Shown here: positions 7,479 to 16,958 of the stretch, in pieces
Numbering within the stretch: position 1 is the first letter of the stretch
Layout: every line of letters starts with the position of its first letter
Assembly (NCBI GenBank): GCA_041656115.1
Contig: JBBAED010000002.1
Span: 198,005-262,004, forward strand
Reading direction: 5' to 3'
Length of the DNA: 64,000 bases
Source: Dehalococcoidales bacterium
GTDB lineage: Bacteria; Chloroflexota; Dehalococcoidia; Dehalococcoidales; UBA5627
Notes under the pieces: model-generated
Databases searched by the model: none
Seen by the model: the letters and a program-made list of their open reading frames with translations, nothing else
Told to the model about the DNA's origin: nothing
Program-made: the position numbers and the translations under genes

Positions 7479-8675
7479 TTAATCCAATAAATGGCCCATT
7501 TTTTCTTTTTTGGTATCCAGATAGCACTTGTTGTACGGGTTTGATTTTATAACTATCGGCACCGTTTCGACAACCTCCAGCCCGTAGCTTTCAAGCCCAA
7601 CCACTTTTTTCGGATTATTGGTTAACAAGCGAATCTTATTTAATTTTAAATCATTAAGAATCTGCGCCCCGATACCGTAATCTCTTAAATCGGCGGGGAA
7701 ACCCAAAGAGAGGTTTGCTTCAACGGTATCCATTCCGTTATCCTGCAATTCGTAAGCGCTTATTTTATTGTGAATCCCAATCCCGCGCCCCTCTTGTCTC
7801 ATATACAGAAGCACCCCGCGTTTTTCTTCGGCAATCATTTTGAGCGCCACGCTTAATTGTTCCCCGCAATCACAACGTAAACTGCCGAAAACATCACCGG
7901 TAAGACATTCGCTGTGGACCCTTACCAGCATCGGTTCATCGCTTTCCATATCTCCCATCGTCAGCGCTATATGTTGATCGACATCCAAATCGCTTTTATA
8001 GGCAAGGATTTTAAAATCTCCATAAATAGTGGGCAGCTTTGCCTCAGCCATACGCCTCACTAATTTTTCATGCCTGCGTCTGTAAGCGATTAAATCGGCA
8101 ATGGTCACTATTTTAATTCCGTACTTATTAGCCAATTCTTTAAGCTCGGGTAACTTTGCCATCGAGCCATCTTCGCTCATTACTTCGCATATTACACCGG
8201 CCGGATAAAGACCTGCCATTTTAGCCAAATCGACAATTGCTTCGGTGTGGCCGGCTCTGACAAGCACCCCGCCTTCTTTGGCTCTTAGCGGAAAAACATG
8301 CCCGGGGCGGGCAATATCCGAAGGTTTGGTCTCCGGATTTAAGACAGCCTTAATAGTTTCAGCCCTGTCTTTTGCCGATATTCCGGTTGTTACCCCGTGC
8401 CTGGCTTCAATTGATACGGTAAAGGCGGTAGCATGTCTGGAAGTGTTATGAGATACCATCATCGGTATTTCCAATTCATCCAAACGTTCGCCTTTAATCG
8501 GTAAACAAACAAGCCCACGCCCGTATTTCACCATAAAATTAACGGCTTCGGTCGAAATTTTTTCGGCCGCAATTGCTAAATCGCCTTCGTTTTCACGGTC
8601 TTCGTCATCAACAATAATAACAAATTTACCGTCTTTTATATCTTGAATTGCTTCATCAATAGTTGAAAAAACCAT
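7479..8675 (-). CDS. ribBA: Bifunctional 3,4-dihydroxy-2-butanone 4-phosphate synthase / GTP cyclohydrolase II
   Basis: A 398-residue fusion. The N-terminal RibB domain (about 1-200) has DDEDRENEGDL for metal and substrate binding and RPGHVFPLRA. The C-terminal RibA domain (about 205-398) has the zinc site SECLTGDVFGSLRCDCGEQL and the LYMRQEGRGIGI catalytic segment. It feeds both branches of riboflavin synthesis from ribulose 5-phosphate and GTP. The frame extends 42 codons upstream into ribE, but ATG 8675 has GAGGAAAAC before it and matches the usual N-terminus (FSTIDEAIQDIKDGK). It is third in the operon. Confidence 0.96.
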   Translation of the reverse strand: MVFSTIDEAIQDIKDGKFVIIVDDEDRENEGDLAIAAEKISTEAVNFMVKYGRGLVCLPIKGERLDELEIPMMVSHNTSRHATAFTVSIEARHGVTTGISAKDRAETIKAVLNPETKPSDIARPGHVFPLRAKEGGVLVRAGHTEAIVDLAKMAGLYPAGVICEVMSEDGSMAKLPELKELANKYGIKIVTIADLIAYRRRHEKLVRRMAEAKLPTIYGDFKILAYKSDLDVDQHIALTMGDMESDEPMLVRVHSECLTGDVFGSLRCDCGEQLSVALKMIAEEKRGVLLYMRQEGRGIGIHNKISAYELQDNGMDTVEANLSLGFPADLRDYGIGAQILNDLKLNKIRLLTNNPKKVVGLESYGLEVVETVPIVIKSNPYNKCYLDTKKEKMGHLLD

Positions 8676-8697
8676 GTTTTCCTCGTTTAAAATAAGA

Positions 8698-9342
8698 CTA
8701 TCCCGCAGATAAGAAACCGTTTTCCTGCAGAAAATCAAACGTGATGTTACTGTCGGGGACACCCCTGTTTTTGAACTGAACCATATATTTTGCCAAAACA
8801 TCGGCTTCTAAATTCACCAAATCCCCAACCTTGCGGTTAGACATAGTGGTATTTTCCATCGTGAAATTAACGATAGAAACATCAAAAGACGAATCGGTTC
8901 TGTTGGTCACCGTTAAGCTGATTCCGTCAACGGTAATTGAACCCTTTTCGACAACATAGGTCATCACTTCTTGAGATGTTTGGATATTAAAAACGTAAGC
9001 GCCGCCTTCGTCTTTAATAGAAACTATTGAACCGGTCGCATCAACATGCCCCTGAACCAAATGCCCGCCCAACAAACCGTCTAACGTTAATGCGCGCTCA
9101 AGGTTAACTTCGTCGTTTTTTTTAAGCAGTTTCAGGGTTGTCCTTTTTAAGGTTTCCGGCATTACATCAACGGTAAAGGTGTTTTCGGTAAACTCGGCAA
9201 CAGTCAGACAAGCGCCGTTAACCGCAATACTTTCACCCGGCTGCATATTTTTGGTAACCTTCCCCGCAATAACCGTAATCCTGTTACTGTTGGGTGCTAT
9301 TTCTTTTATAATACCAATTTCTTGGACAATTCCCGTAAACAT
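8698..9342 (-). CDS. ribE: Riboflavin synthase, alpha subunit type
   Basis: A 214-residue enzyme that dismutates two lumazines to riboflavin. It consists of two lumazine-binding beta-barrel repeats: MFTGIVQEIG with GACLTV in the first half, and a second copy with GSITVDGISLTV near residues 133-144. The family normally works as a trimer. It sits 4 bp after ribD and ends 22 bp before ribBA, so the four rib genes form one transcription unit. Confidence 0.95.
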   Translation of the reverse strand: MFTGIVQEIGIIKEIAPNSNRITVIAGKVTKNMQPGESIAVNGACLTVAEFTENTFTVDVMPETLKRTTLKLLKKNDEVNLERALTLDGLLGGHLVQGHVDATGSIVSIKDEGGAYVFNIQTSQEVMTYVVEKGSITVDGISLTVTNRTDSSFDVSIVNFTMENTTMSNRKVGDLVNLEADVLAKYMVQFKNRGVPDSNITFDFLQENGFLSAG

Positions 9343-9346
9343 AGCG

Positions 9347-10441
9347 TCATTCCTCTACATAGCCCATAAACATAATATCTTTGCCAAACTGCTCTTCACG
9401 CAAATTCTTAAGCTTAACCGCATCCATAATCTTTTCCACACCCTTGCCGCCGATTGCGGTTTTAGCTTTACCGCCGCCGATGATTATCGGCGCTACAAAA
9501 GCAACAACTTTATCAACCAATTTCTGGTCAAAGAGTGAACCAAAAAGGATACTGCCTCCCTCAACCAAAACACTCATAATTTGCCGCTTACCCAATTCAA
9601 CCATCAGTTTTTCCAATTCGATGTAGTCGTCTTCCGACGGGATTTCTAAAATCTCGGCTCCGACATTGCGGTAGGCTTCTTTTTCTTGTTCGGTTGCTTT
9701 TCTTGCTATTACAATTAAGGTTTTACCCGGCTCCGTAAAAACCTTGGCCGTTACCGGGGTTTGAACCATTCCGTCAATTATTATTCTTAGCGGCTGGGTT
9801 TTCGCCGTCCCGCCCCTGCCGCTGCCGCATCTGGCGGTAAGCTGCGGATCGTCTGCCAGCACCGTTTTTACGCCTGCCATAATTGCATCGTGTTTATAAC
9901 GCAAATTGTGGACAAAATGCCTCGATTCTTCTCCGCTAATCCATTTCGAATCACCGGTAAATGTTGCAATTTTGCCATCGAGACTCATCGCATACTTTAC
10001 AGTAATAAACGGCAGTCCGGTAAGTGTGTATTTGATATACGCTTCATTAATTACCCTTGCCTTTGCTTCCTGTTCGCCCAGGAACGTTTTAATGCCGACA
10101 TTTTCAAGAACATCTCTGCCTTTGCCGTTTACAAGGGGGTTCGGATCAAGCATGGCGATATGAACCTCGGTGATTCCGGCTTCAATAATGGCGGTTGTAC
10201 AAGGCGGAGTACGTCCAAAATAATGACAAGGCTCCAGGGTAACATACATCACCCCGCCGCGCGCATTCTCCCCTGCCTGTTCCAACGCCACAATTTCGGC
10301 GTGCGCAGAACCGGGGGGCTGTGTATATCCGCTCCCGACGATTTCGTTATCTTTGACTATAACGGCACCGACAGCCGGGTTCGGGCTGGCCTGCCCCAAC
10401 GCCAACTTTGCCATTGACAGTGCTTGTTCCATATATTCCAT
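9347..10441 (-). CDS. ribD: Bifunctional riboflavin deaminase/reductase
   Basis: A 364-residue enzyme. The N-terminal deaminase half has the zinc site HAE (residues 48-50) and PCHYFGRTPPC. The C-terminal reductase half begins near residue 145 (ITVKYAMSLDGKIATFTGDSKWISG) and has the VEGGSILFGSL segment. It performs the second and third steps of the GTP branch of riboflavin synthesis. No good ribosome site precedes either ATG (codon 1 or 4), while a TAGAAT box ends seven bases before the first ATG, so leaderless translation is likely. It is the first gene of the operon. No FMN riboswitch is visible upstream. Confidence 0.95.
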   Translation of the reverse strand: MEYMEQALSMAKLALGQASPNPAVGAVIVKDNEIVGSGYTQPPGSAHAEIVALEQAGENARGGVMYVTLEPCHYFGRTPPCTTAIIEAGITEVHIAMLDPNPLVNGKGRDVLENVGIKTFLGEQEAKARVINEAYIKYTLTGLPFITVKYAMSLDGKIATFTGDSKWISGEESRHFVHNLRYKHDAIMAGVKTVLADDPQLTARCGSGRGGTAKTQPLRIIIDGMVQTPVTAKVFTEPGKTLIVIARKATEQEKEAYRNVGAEILEIPSEDDYIELEKLMVELGKRQIMSVLVEGGSILFGSLFDQKLVDKVVAFVAPIIIGGGKAKTAIGGKGVEKIMDAVKLKNLREEQFGKDIMFMGYVEE

Positions 10442-10447
10442 AGTACC

Positions 10448-10477
10448 ATTCTAGCATTCTCTTTTTTATAAGTGCAA
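10448..10477 (-). promoter_or_regulatory. Promoter of the riboflavin operon
   Basis: On the minus strand TTGCAC (10472-10477) is separated by 18 bp from TAGAAT (10448-10453), which is six bases before the ribD ATG. Transcription would start at or next to the start codon. Confidence 0.55.
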
Positions 10478-10562
10478 ACACCGCAGAAATAAAGCGCTGT
10501 TTTGCAGGTTTTTCTCCCCTAAACAATACACTAAGCCATTATAAAAGATATTTAAGGGTTTC

Positions 10563-10598
10563 AAAAAAGTTAAGGGGCACGATTATTTCGTGCCCCTT
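10563..10598 (-). terminator. Rho-independent terminator of the SIMPL gene
   Basis: A perfect 11-bp stem, AAGGGGCACGA (10572-10582) with TCGTGCCCCTT (10588-10598). On the minus strand it is followed by AACTTTTTTGA. It lies just downstream of the SIMPL gene stop. Confidence 0.85.
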
Positions 10599-10621
10599 TA
10601 AGAAAACAGATAAAACGATAA

Positions 10622-11368
10622 TTAAATTATTGAGTAAACAGCTTGAACGGTTACGGAAACGGTTAACTCTCCGGCACTGATTGCGGTACCTTTAGAGCCA
10701 TCTGCTTCAAGCCATCCCATATCTTGCCTGTCAATTGAATAATAATTAGTGCTTTCGCTAATACTAATCGGCTTACCGACTTTGACTCCGGCGGTTTTTG
10801 CCAACTGGGCGGCCTTATCTTTAGCTTTAGTCATGGCTGCTGCGCGTGCGGTGTCATAATAAGCATCCGGATTTTCAATTGCAAAACTAACACCGTTAAC
10901 AACCGCGTATTCCCCACCGGCAGAAACAGCGTCATCAATAATATCCCCGATTGCATCCATATTTCTTATTTTAACTTTTACCATATTTTCAATACTGTAC
11001 CCGGCAAACACGCTTTCACCGTTAACCCAATCCCAGACGGGCTGTATGTTATATCGAATCGTTTGAATATCTTCCTTGGCAACTTTGCGTTTATCCAAAG
11101 CGCCAACAACAGCAGCCATTGATTGTGTCGCCTGTTCCTGCGCTTCGGCCAATGTCTTCATTCTCACCGAAACGCCGATATTAACCAAGGCAATATCCGG
11201 GGTAACTTTAACTTCACCGGTCGCGGTTACGGCAATACCAATATTTTGATTACTCTGGATATTGGACAAGACCTCACTCTCGGTATTGTCGTACATATCA
11301 CAGCCGACAAAACCGATTATAAGCGGAATCAACAATACTAACGCACCAATAACCTTCAACTTTTTCAT
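10622..11368 (-). CDS. SIMPL (DUF541) domain lipoprotein
   Basis: A 248-residue protein with a lipoprotein signal (MKKLKVIGALVLLIPL ... FVGC, Cys about residue 23) followed by one SIMPL domain. Recognisable parts are IAVTATGEVKVTPDIALVNIGV, the periodic helical section around AEAQEQATQSMAAVVGAL and a final GELTVSVTVQAVYSI strand. SIMPL proteins occur in the periplasm or on the cell surface of many bacteria; their biochemical role is unclear. It is expressed from its own promoter, divergent from signal peptidase, and ends in a strong terminator. Confidence 0.85.
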   Translation of the reverse strand: MKKLKVIGALVLLIPLIIGFVGCDMYDNTESEVLSNIQSNQNIGIAVTATGEVKVTPDIALVNIGVSVRMKTLAEAQEQATQSMAAVVGALDKRKVAKEDIQTIRYNIQPVWDWVNGESVFAGYSIENMVKVKIRNMDAIGDIIDDAVSAGGEYAVVNGVSFAIENPDAYYDTARAAAMTKAKDKAAQLAKTAGVKVGKPISISESTNYYSIDRQDMGWLEADGSKGTAISAGELTVSVTVQAVYSII

Positions 11369-11406
11369 GGCATCTGCTCCTATCTCAAATATTTCTTGCT
11401 TCTTAA

Positions 11407-11436
11407 ATTATACTGCTATGGCTATTAAACTGTAAA
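11407..11436 (-). promoter_or_regulatory. Promoter of the SIMPL gene
   Basis: On the minus strand TTTACA (11431-11436), an 18-bp spacer and TATAAT (11407-11412). A GGAG ribosome site follows before the ATG at 11368. Confidence 0.6.
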
Positions 11437-11450
11437 ACGTTTGCAAGTGT

Positions 11451-11479
11451 TTGGCAAGCGGTATCAAATGGTTTATAAT
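11451..11479 (+). promoter_or_regulatory. Promoter of lepB-pyrE
   Basis: TTGGCA (11451-11456), a 17-bp spacer and a perfect TATAAT (11474-11479). It overlaps the upstream ATG/TTG candidates of lepB and so argues for a later start codon. Confidence 0.65.
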
Positions 11480-11488
11480 TTTGTTGTT

Positions 11489-12055
11489 TTGGAAAGTAAT
11501 TTACCCGGTTCAAGCAGTACAAAAAACATGTTCCTCGAGTTTATCGGGATACTCGCGGTAGCGCTTGCCATTTTTTTACTGATTCAAACTTTTGCCACTA
11601 AAGCTATTGTAGACGGCTCCAGTATGGAACCGAGCCTAAGCCACGGGCAAAGAATACTTGTAAATAAGGTTTCTTATTTATTTTCCGGCCCCGACAGGGG
11701 TGATATTATTGTTTTCGACCCGCCCCTATCTTCGCAAAATGATTATATCAAACGTGTTATCGGGCTTCCGGGTGAATCTGTCGAGATAAAAGATGGAACT
11801 GTTTACATCCATCAGGCGGATGGAAATATAATTCCGCTTGATGAATCGTACATACTTGATGAACCTGTTTACAATTATAAAAGCGGCATAATCCCGGAAG
11901 GCTATTATTTTGTACTCGGTGACAACCGCAATAACAGCGGAGATTCCCATTTGGGCTGGTTTGTTCCGCGTAAAAACATTGTCGGTAAGGCCTGGTTTTC
12001 TTACTCTCCGCTATCGGATTTCGGGTTTGTGCAAAATTATTCCTTTGGGTGGTGA
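11489..12055 (+). CDS. lepB: Signal peptidase I
   Basis: A 188-residue S26 peptidase that cleaves signal peptides outside the membrane. One N-terminal membrane helix (FIGILAVALAIFLLIQTF) is followed by the catalytic Ser in DGSSMEPSL, the general-base Lys in NDYIKRVIGLPGE and the conserved GDNRNNSGDSHLGWF box. The frame is open to 11441, but a strong promoter (-10 at 11474-11479) overlaps that region. TTG at 11489, right at the expected transcription start, or ATG 11528 are therefore likelier than ATG 11468. No ribosome site is seen. It is followed after one base by pyrE. Confidence 0.9.
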   Translation: MESNLPGSSSTKNMFLEFIGILAVALAIFLLIQTFATKAIVDGSSMEPSLSHGQRILVNKVSYLFSGPDRGDIIVFDPPLSSQNDYIKRVIGLPGESVEIKDGTVYIHQADGNIIPLDESYILDEPVYNYKSGIIPEGYYFVLGDNRNNSGDSHLGWFVPRKNIVGKAWFSYSPLSDFGFVQNYSFGW

Positions 12056-12056
12056 T

Positions 12057-12629
12057 ATGAACGCAGAAGAGATATTTAAAAAAGCGGGCGCTATTCTTGA
12101 GGGGCATTTCCTGCTAACCTCCGGGCTGCACTCCCCTGTTTACTGGGAAAAGTTCCATGTTTTACAACACCCCGGTTATACGGAGCAGTTATGTGAGATG
12201 ATTAGCAAGCACTTTGCCGAATACGGAATCGAAACTGTGGCAGGCCCCACCACCGGCGGGATTATTTTGGCCCATGAAGTTGGCCGACAGCTTAAGATTC
12301 GAAGTTTGTTTGCCGAAAAAGAAGGCGATAAAAGGGCTTTCAGACGCGGGTTTGGAATAAAACCGGGCGAAAAGGTGCTGGTTGTGGACGATATCCTCAC
12401 TACCGGGAAATCGGTCAGGGAAGTGCTTGATATTGTTCGAGAGGAAGGCGGAATTGTTGCCGGTATCGGTGTTTTGGTTGACCGCTCCGAGCAAGAACAC
12501 GATTTTGGGGCGCCGCTTTTTAGCTGCTTGCGCTCAAAAACAATCAATTACCAACCGGAAAATTGCCCCCTTTGCACAGCGGGCGTTCCCCTTGTTAAAC
12601 TCGGCACAAGCACCCAACCGCTAAAGTAA
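12057..12629 (+). CDS. pyrE: Orotate phosphoribosyltransferase
   Basis: A 190-residue enzyme converting orotate and PRPP to OMP in pyrimidine synthesis. The PRPP-binding motif VLVVDDILTTGKS is at about 109-121, and the conserved N-terminal region reads GHFLLTSGLHSPVYWEKF. A C-terminal ENCPLCTAG segment is usual in one subgroup of these enzymes. The start at 12057 follows the lepB stop by one base with GGGTGGTG upstream, so translation is probably coupled. No other pyr gene is nearby. Confidence 0.92.
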   Translation: MNAEEIFKKAGAILEGHFLLTSGLHSPVYWEKFHVLQHPGYTEQLCEMISKHFAEYGIETVAGPTTGGIILAHEVGRQLKIRSLFAEKEGDKRAFRRGFGIKPGEKVLVVDDILTTGKSVREVLDIVREEGGIVAGIGVLVDRSEQEHDFGAPLFSCLRSKTINYQPENCPLCTAGVPLVKLGTSTQPLK

Positions 12630-12726
12630 GGGTGCCAATCGGAAACCGATGTTAGCATGATAAAGGGATTTTTGCAATTGATTACCGCAGTTATCGGTTT
12701 TTCGGAAGCTTCTTAATTTAAATCGA

Positions 12727-12867
12727 TAACTTATTAGGGAAGCGTCAAATTAGCAACGATGCAGCCAACTTTACTATCAACACCGTGTTTTTGCAGGCAG
12801 ATAAATTGGATATGTTGGACAAAGTTGAGGCATTAAAAGAATATGCTGATGAATCTTCCGAAATTTA
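12727..12867 (+). pseudogene. Possible gene remnant of about 46 codons
   Basis: An open frame without a good start codon or ribosome site ends at 12867 and reads like protein (for example VFLQADKLDMLDKVEALKEY). It may be the tail of a lost gene between pyrE and mutL. No family is recognised. The remaining 100 bp of this intergenic region shows nothing. Confidence 0.25.
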
Positions 12868-12876
12868 AAATATTAA

Positions 12877-14580
12877 TTACGCCCTTCCGAATTCCTTTTC
12901 CAATTGTTTTTTGGTAATTTTAATCATCGATGTTCTGCCGTGCGGACATGCATGCGGGAGTGTCGCCTGTTCCATCAAGCGGATTAGTTCTTTCATTTCT
13001 TCCATTGTAAGCGTCTGTCCAAAACGCACTGCGCTATGACACGCCATTGTCGAAATAATATGTTCCGTTATATCGGCGCTTTTGTTTTCGGAAATTTTAT
13101 CAATAAGCTCGTTAAGGGCAGATTGCCAATCTTTGCCGAACATTATTGCCGGAACGGCGCGAACCAAATAGGTTCTGTTTCCGAAAGGTTCGATATCAAA
13201 ACCGTATTCCGCCAAACGGGTATAATTTTTGCTGAATATTGCATCCTGAGTAGGTAAAATCTCAATACTAACCGGATCCAATAGACCCTGTATCTCAACC
13301 CCCTGCTGCTCTTTTTGCTTGGTTATTTTTTCAAACATTACGCGTTCGTGTGCCGCATGTTGGTCGATAATATAGAGCCCCTCCGGTCCTTCAGCAATAA
13401 TATAACTGACAGCCAGTTGCCCTAAGACACGCAGAACCGGTAACGATGACAATACCGCCGTTTCGGCTTCTTCTTCTAAAACCACTTTTAAATCCATATG
13501 GCTTTGCTCGGGCGGAATAATTATTTGCGACCGACCGCGATAAGCAGCGCTTATTTCCCCGACCTTAGGAACCGGCGCGGTATTTACAAGCGCTTGGCGA
13601 ATTGCCCTTTGAAGCGCTAAATAAACATCGCTTTCTTTTTTGAAACGGACTTCGGTTTTTGTCGGATGGACATTGGCATCCACATCGGAAAAAGGAACCT
13701 CGATATTAATTACGGCAATCGGGTGCTTCCCGGTCATTAGCAGCCCGTGATAGGCTTCTTCGACCGCCCAAGTAAGGTTACGGTTGGCAACCCAACGGCG
13801 ATTAACAAAGAGGCTGATATATTTACGGGCGGAACGGTTTATCTTAGGTGAAGCGACCATCCCGCTGATTTTAATTTCTGTGTTATCGGCATTATAAGCC
13901 GGTGTGTTATCAATTGTTAGCATACTTGAGGCGACTTCAACACCGTAAACGGCGTTAATGCTATCGATTAGATTTCCGGTTCCCGGCGTTTTTAAACTCT
14001 CGCGGCCGTCAATAAAAAGTGTAAAGCGCACTTCGGGATAAGCCAGCGCATATTGACTGACAACATTGGCAATATAACTGTTTTCGGTTGTTTTGGATTT
14101 TATAAACTTCAACCTGGCAGGAACGTTACGAAAAAGATTTTTGATTGCGATTGTCGTCCCTTGCGAACGCGCCTGTTTTTGCCGTTTAATAACCTCCCCT
14201 CCTTCAAGCTCGACAAATGTCCCGGAATCTTCGTCTTTGTATTGGGATGTTATTTCCACGTTTGAAACAGATGCGATACTGGGCAGCGCTTCTCCGCGAA
14301 ACCCAAGGCTGGCACTGCTAAAGAGATCTTCAAAACCGGAGATTTTACTGGTGGCATGTCTTTTAAAAGCAAGTTCGATTTCATCGGAAGGAATGCCGCT
14401 GCCGTTATCGGTAACACTGATTAAAGATAAGCCCCCCGCAACAACATCAACCGTTATCTGTGTCGCCCCGGCATCCAACGAGTTTTCCACCAGTTCTTTT
14501 ACAACCGAAGAAGCCCGTTCGACCACCTCTCCGGCGGCGATTTTATTAATAACCTCGTTTTTTAATACCTTTATCGCCAT
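12877..14580 (-). CDS. mutL: DNA mismatch repair protein MutL
   Basis: A 567-residue protein. The GHKL ATPase domain has ENSLDAGAT (about 31-39), DNGSGI, and the ATP-lid region SLGFRGEALPSI. The C-terminal domain contains DQHAAHERVMFE, the metal-binding motif of endonuclease-active MutL, plus ACHSAVR and CPHGRTSM near the end. It is therefore predicted to nick DNA itself, as in organisms without MutH. ATG 14580 has GGGAG upstream. It lies 110 bp after pcrA on the same strand, which joins two repair genes; mutS is not in the window. Confidence 0.96.
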   Translation of the reverse strand: MAIKVLKNEVINKIAAGEVVERASSVVKELVENSLDAGATQITVDVVAGGLSLISVTDNGSGIPSDEIELAFKRHATSKISGFEDLFSSASLGFRGEALPSIASVSNVEITSQYKDEDSGTFVELEGGEVIKRQKQARSQGTTIAIKNLFRNVPARLKFIKSKTTENSYIANVVSQYALAYPEVRFTLFIDGRESLKTPGTGNLIDSINAVYGVEVASSMLTIDNTPAYNADNTEIKISGMVASPKINRSARKYISLFVNRRWVANRNLTWAVEEAYHGLLMTGKHPIAVINIEVPFSDVDANVHPTKTEVRFKKESDVYLALQRAIRQALVNTAPVPKVGEISAAYRGRSQIIIPPEQSHMDLKVVLEEEAETAVLSSLPVLRVLGQLAVSYIIAEGPEGLYIIDQHAAHERVMFEKITKQKEQQGVEIQGLLDPVSIEILPTQDAIFSKNYTRLAEYGFDIEPFGNRTYLVRAVPAIMFGKDWQSALNELIDKISENKSADITEHIISTMACHSAVRFGQTLTMEEMKELIRLMEQATLPHACPHGRTSMIKITKKQLEKEFGRA

Positions 14581-14690
14581 TTTCCGCTCCCAAAAACCGT
14601 TAAATAAATGTCAATAACGGCTTAAAACCAGCGCGGTAGATTCAAAACCGCCACAATAAACTGTTTCAGTCTATTGTTATGTAAAGAATA

Positions 14691-16901
14691 TTACTCTACT
14701 TTTTCTAACTTCGCAAAGCTTAAAAGCAACCTTTTAATTCCAATATCGGGAAAAGCCACCGCAACTTCACTGTCGTTATTGACCGCTTTGGCGCTAATAA
14801 CGGTGCCCTGCCCGAATTGGGCGTGTTTTACCTTATCGCCGGCTTTTAAAGCGGGTAAATCCCCGCGAGGTGCGGGTATCGGTTCGGGAATAATCGGCCT
14901 TCTGTCCCATGAATAGGCTTCGTTTCTTCCCGGCCTTTCCTGAGAGGATTGAGATTGCCCAAACCCGTTACCGCCGTTTTTAACCAAACTCGGAGGGATA
15001 TCCTTTAGAAAACGCGAGGGACTGTTTACGGTACTGGCACCCATTAAATTACGCCTGAAAGCCCGCACAAGATAGATTTTTCTTTTGGCGCGCGTAATAC
15101 CGACATAGCATAAACGCCGTTCCTCTTCCATTTGCGCCGGGTCATCAAACGAACGAATATGAGGTAAAATCCCCTCTTCCATCCCGACAATAAAAACAAC
15201 CGGATATTCCAAGCCTTTAGCCTGATGCAATGTAATTAATGTTACCGCATCAATAACATCATCCAAGCCGTCAACATCCGATACCAGCGTAACCCCCTCA
15301 AGGAAAACTGCCAGCGCCTCTTCAGGGTCGTAATCGGCGTATTGCTTGGCAACCGAACGCAATTCCAAAACGTTATCCCATCTGTCTTCTTCATCGGTTA
15401 AATTCTTGATATAGGCTTTATAGCCGGTCTTTTCGACAAGCTTATCAAAAAGTTCGTCCAATTTTAATTGGCGGCTTAAATCTTCCAACTCGGAAATCGT
15501 ATTATAAAACTCTGTAAGCAAACGCGCACTGCGGGCGTTAAACGGGGTATCGCTGTAATCCTGAGATGTCGCCAGCATTTTTAGGGCCTGATACTGGGAA
15601 ATATGCAGCGAAGAAGCCCACTCGGTAAGCAAAGCAACAGTACGCTCGCCGATACCGCGCTGCGGAACGTTAATCACCCTTAATAAGCTAACACTGTCAC
15701 GCGGATTATAAATCAGCTTAAGGTAAGCGATTATATCTTTGATTTCACGCCTTTCGTAGAAACGTGTTCCCGCTACCAGCTTATAGGGCGTGCCGTAACG
15801 GATAAAGGCTTCTTCCAGAATACGTGATTGAACATTGGTGCGATACATTACGGCACAATCCGAGAGCTTGGCTTCTTTATTCCTAAGCAGTTTCTCCACC
15901 TCGCGAACAACAAAAAGCGCTTCCTCCTGTTGTGTAAAGGTTTCAACGACTTCAATTTTGCAGCCCGGTTCATTATCCGTCCAAAGTTCGGTTTTCTTGC
16001 GTTGGCTGTTTGCCGAAATTACGGATGTAGCCGTGGCGAGGATATTCTTGGTTGAACGATAGTTTTGTTGCAGCATCACCACTTGGGCATCCGGAAAATC
16101 TTTTTCGAAATCAAGAATATTCCGAACATCGGCGGAACGCCACGAATAAATTGATTGATCGGGATCACCGACAACGCATATGTTGCGATACCCGCCGGCA
16201 ATGAGTTTAACCAATTGATATTGAACCTGGTTGGTATCCTGGAACTCATCTACCATTATATGCAAATAGCGGCTGCGGTATTTTTCTAAAATATCAGGGT
16301 GTTTTTTAAACAGTTGCACCGTTTTCATTAAAAGGTCGTCAAAATCGAGGGCATTGCTTTTTTCTAACATTTGTTGGTATTTTTCATAGACCCTGGCAAC
16401 AACCTCTTCAAAGTAACTGCCGCTGCGTTGGCCGTAGGCATTGGGGGTTAACATTTTGCTTTTCGCATTGCTTATATGCGAAAGGACAGCAGAAGCCGAA
16501 AATTGCTTCGGATCAATATTTAATGCTTCAAAGCATTTTTTGATTAGTCTGGTTTGGTCATCGGTATCATAAATTACAAAACTTTTTTCAACACCGATTG
16601 CCGCCCCTTCCTGTCGCAATATACGCACACAAATTGAATGGAAAGTGCCGATTGTAAGGTCTTTTACCGATGCGCTAACGAGCGTATTAAGACGGTTAAT
16701 CATCTCTTTGGCGGCTTTATTGGTAAAGGTAACCGCCATAATACGGTGCGGGCTTACCCCGCAAACGCGAATTAAATAGGCAATGCGATGCGTTATAACG
16801 CGTGTCTTGCCGCTTCCGGGGCCGGCAATAATAAGCACAGGCCCATTAATGGCTTCGACGGCTTTTTTTTGTTCGGGGTTTAATGCGGAAAGTATATCCA
16901 T
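14691..16901 (-). CDS. pcrA: ATP-dependent DNA helicase PcrA/UvrD
   Basis: A 736-residue superfamily 1A 3'-5' helicase used in nucleotide excision repair and in removing proteins from DNA. Walker A is AGPGSGKTRVI (about 26-36), then DEFQDTNQVQY (motif II), VGDPDQSIYSWR (motif III), QNYRS (IV), TLHQAKGLEYPVVF (V) and VGITRAKRKIYL (VI). The C-terminal end is the Tudor-like GDKVKHAQFGQGTVI segment that binds RNA polymerase in PcrA. The start at 16901 lacks a clear ribosome site, with TATAAT ten bases upstream on this strand. It is followed by mutL. Confidence 0.96.
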   Translation of the reverse strand: MDILSALNPEQKKAVEAINGPVLIIAGPGSGKTRVITHRIAYLIRVCGVSPHRIMAVTFTNKAAKEMINRLNTLVSASVKDLTIGTFHSICVRILRQEGAAIGVEKSFVIYDTDDQTRLIKKCFEALNIDPKQFSASAVLSHISNAKSKMLTPNAYGQRSGSYFEEVVARVYEKYQQMLEKSNALDFDDLLMKTVQLFKKHPDILEKYRSRYLHIMVDEFQDTNQVQYQLVKLIAGGYRNICVVGDPDQSIYSWRSADVRNILDFEKDFPDAQVVMLQQNYRSTKNILATATSVISANSQRKKTELWTDNEPGCKIEVVETFTQQEEALFVVREVEKLLRNKEAKLSDCAVMYRTNVQSRILEEAFIRYGTPYKLVAGTRFYERREIKDIIAYLKLIYNPRDSVSLLRVINVPQRGIGERTVALLTEWASSLHISQYQALKMLATSQDYSDTPFNARSARLLTEFYNTISELEDLSRQLKLDELFDKLVEKTGYKAYIKNLTDEEDRWDNVLELRSVAKQYADYDPEEALAVFLEGVTLVSDVDGLDDVIDAVTLITLHQAKGLEYPVVFIVGMEEGILPHIRSFDDPAQMEEERRLCYVGITRAKRKIYLVRAFRRNLMGASTVNSPSRFLKDIPPSLVKNGGNGFGQSQSSQERPGRNEAYSWDRRPIIPEPIPAPRGDLPALKAGDKVKHAQFGQGTVISAKAVNNDSEVAVAFPDIGIKRLLLSFAKLEKVE

Positions 16902-16958
16902 AAGTTCGTTTATTATAACATGTGAGGGCAGCTAAGGTCATTTTAAGAATAAACGAAA

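Noticed and set aside
8676..8801. N-terminal extension of ribBA
   Set aside because: The 42 extra codons overlap ribE and do not resemble the family; ATG 8675 has a ribosome site.
10442..10620. FMN riboswitch before the riboflavin operon
   Set aside because: None of the conserved RFN segments is visible; the -10 box lies almost at the start codon, leaving no room.
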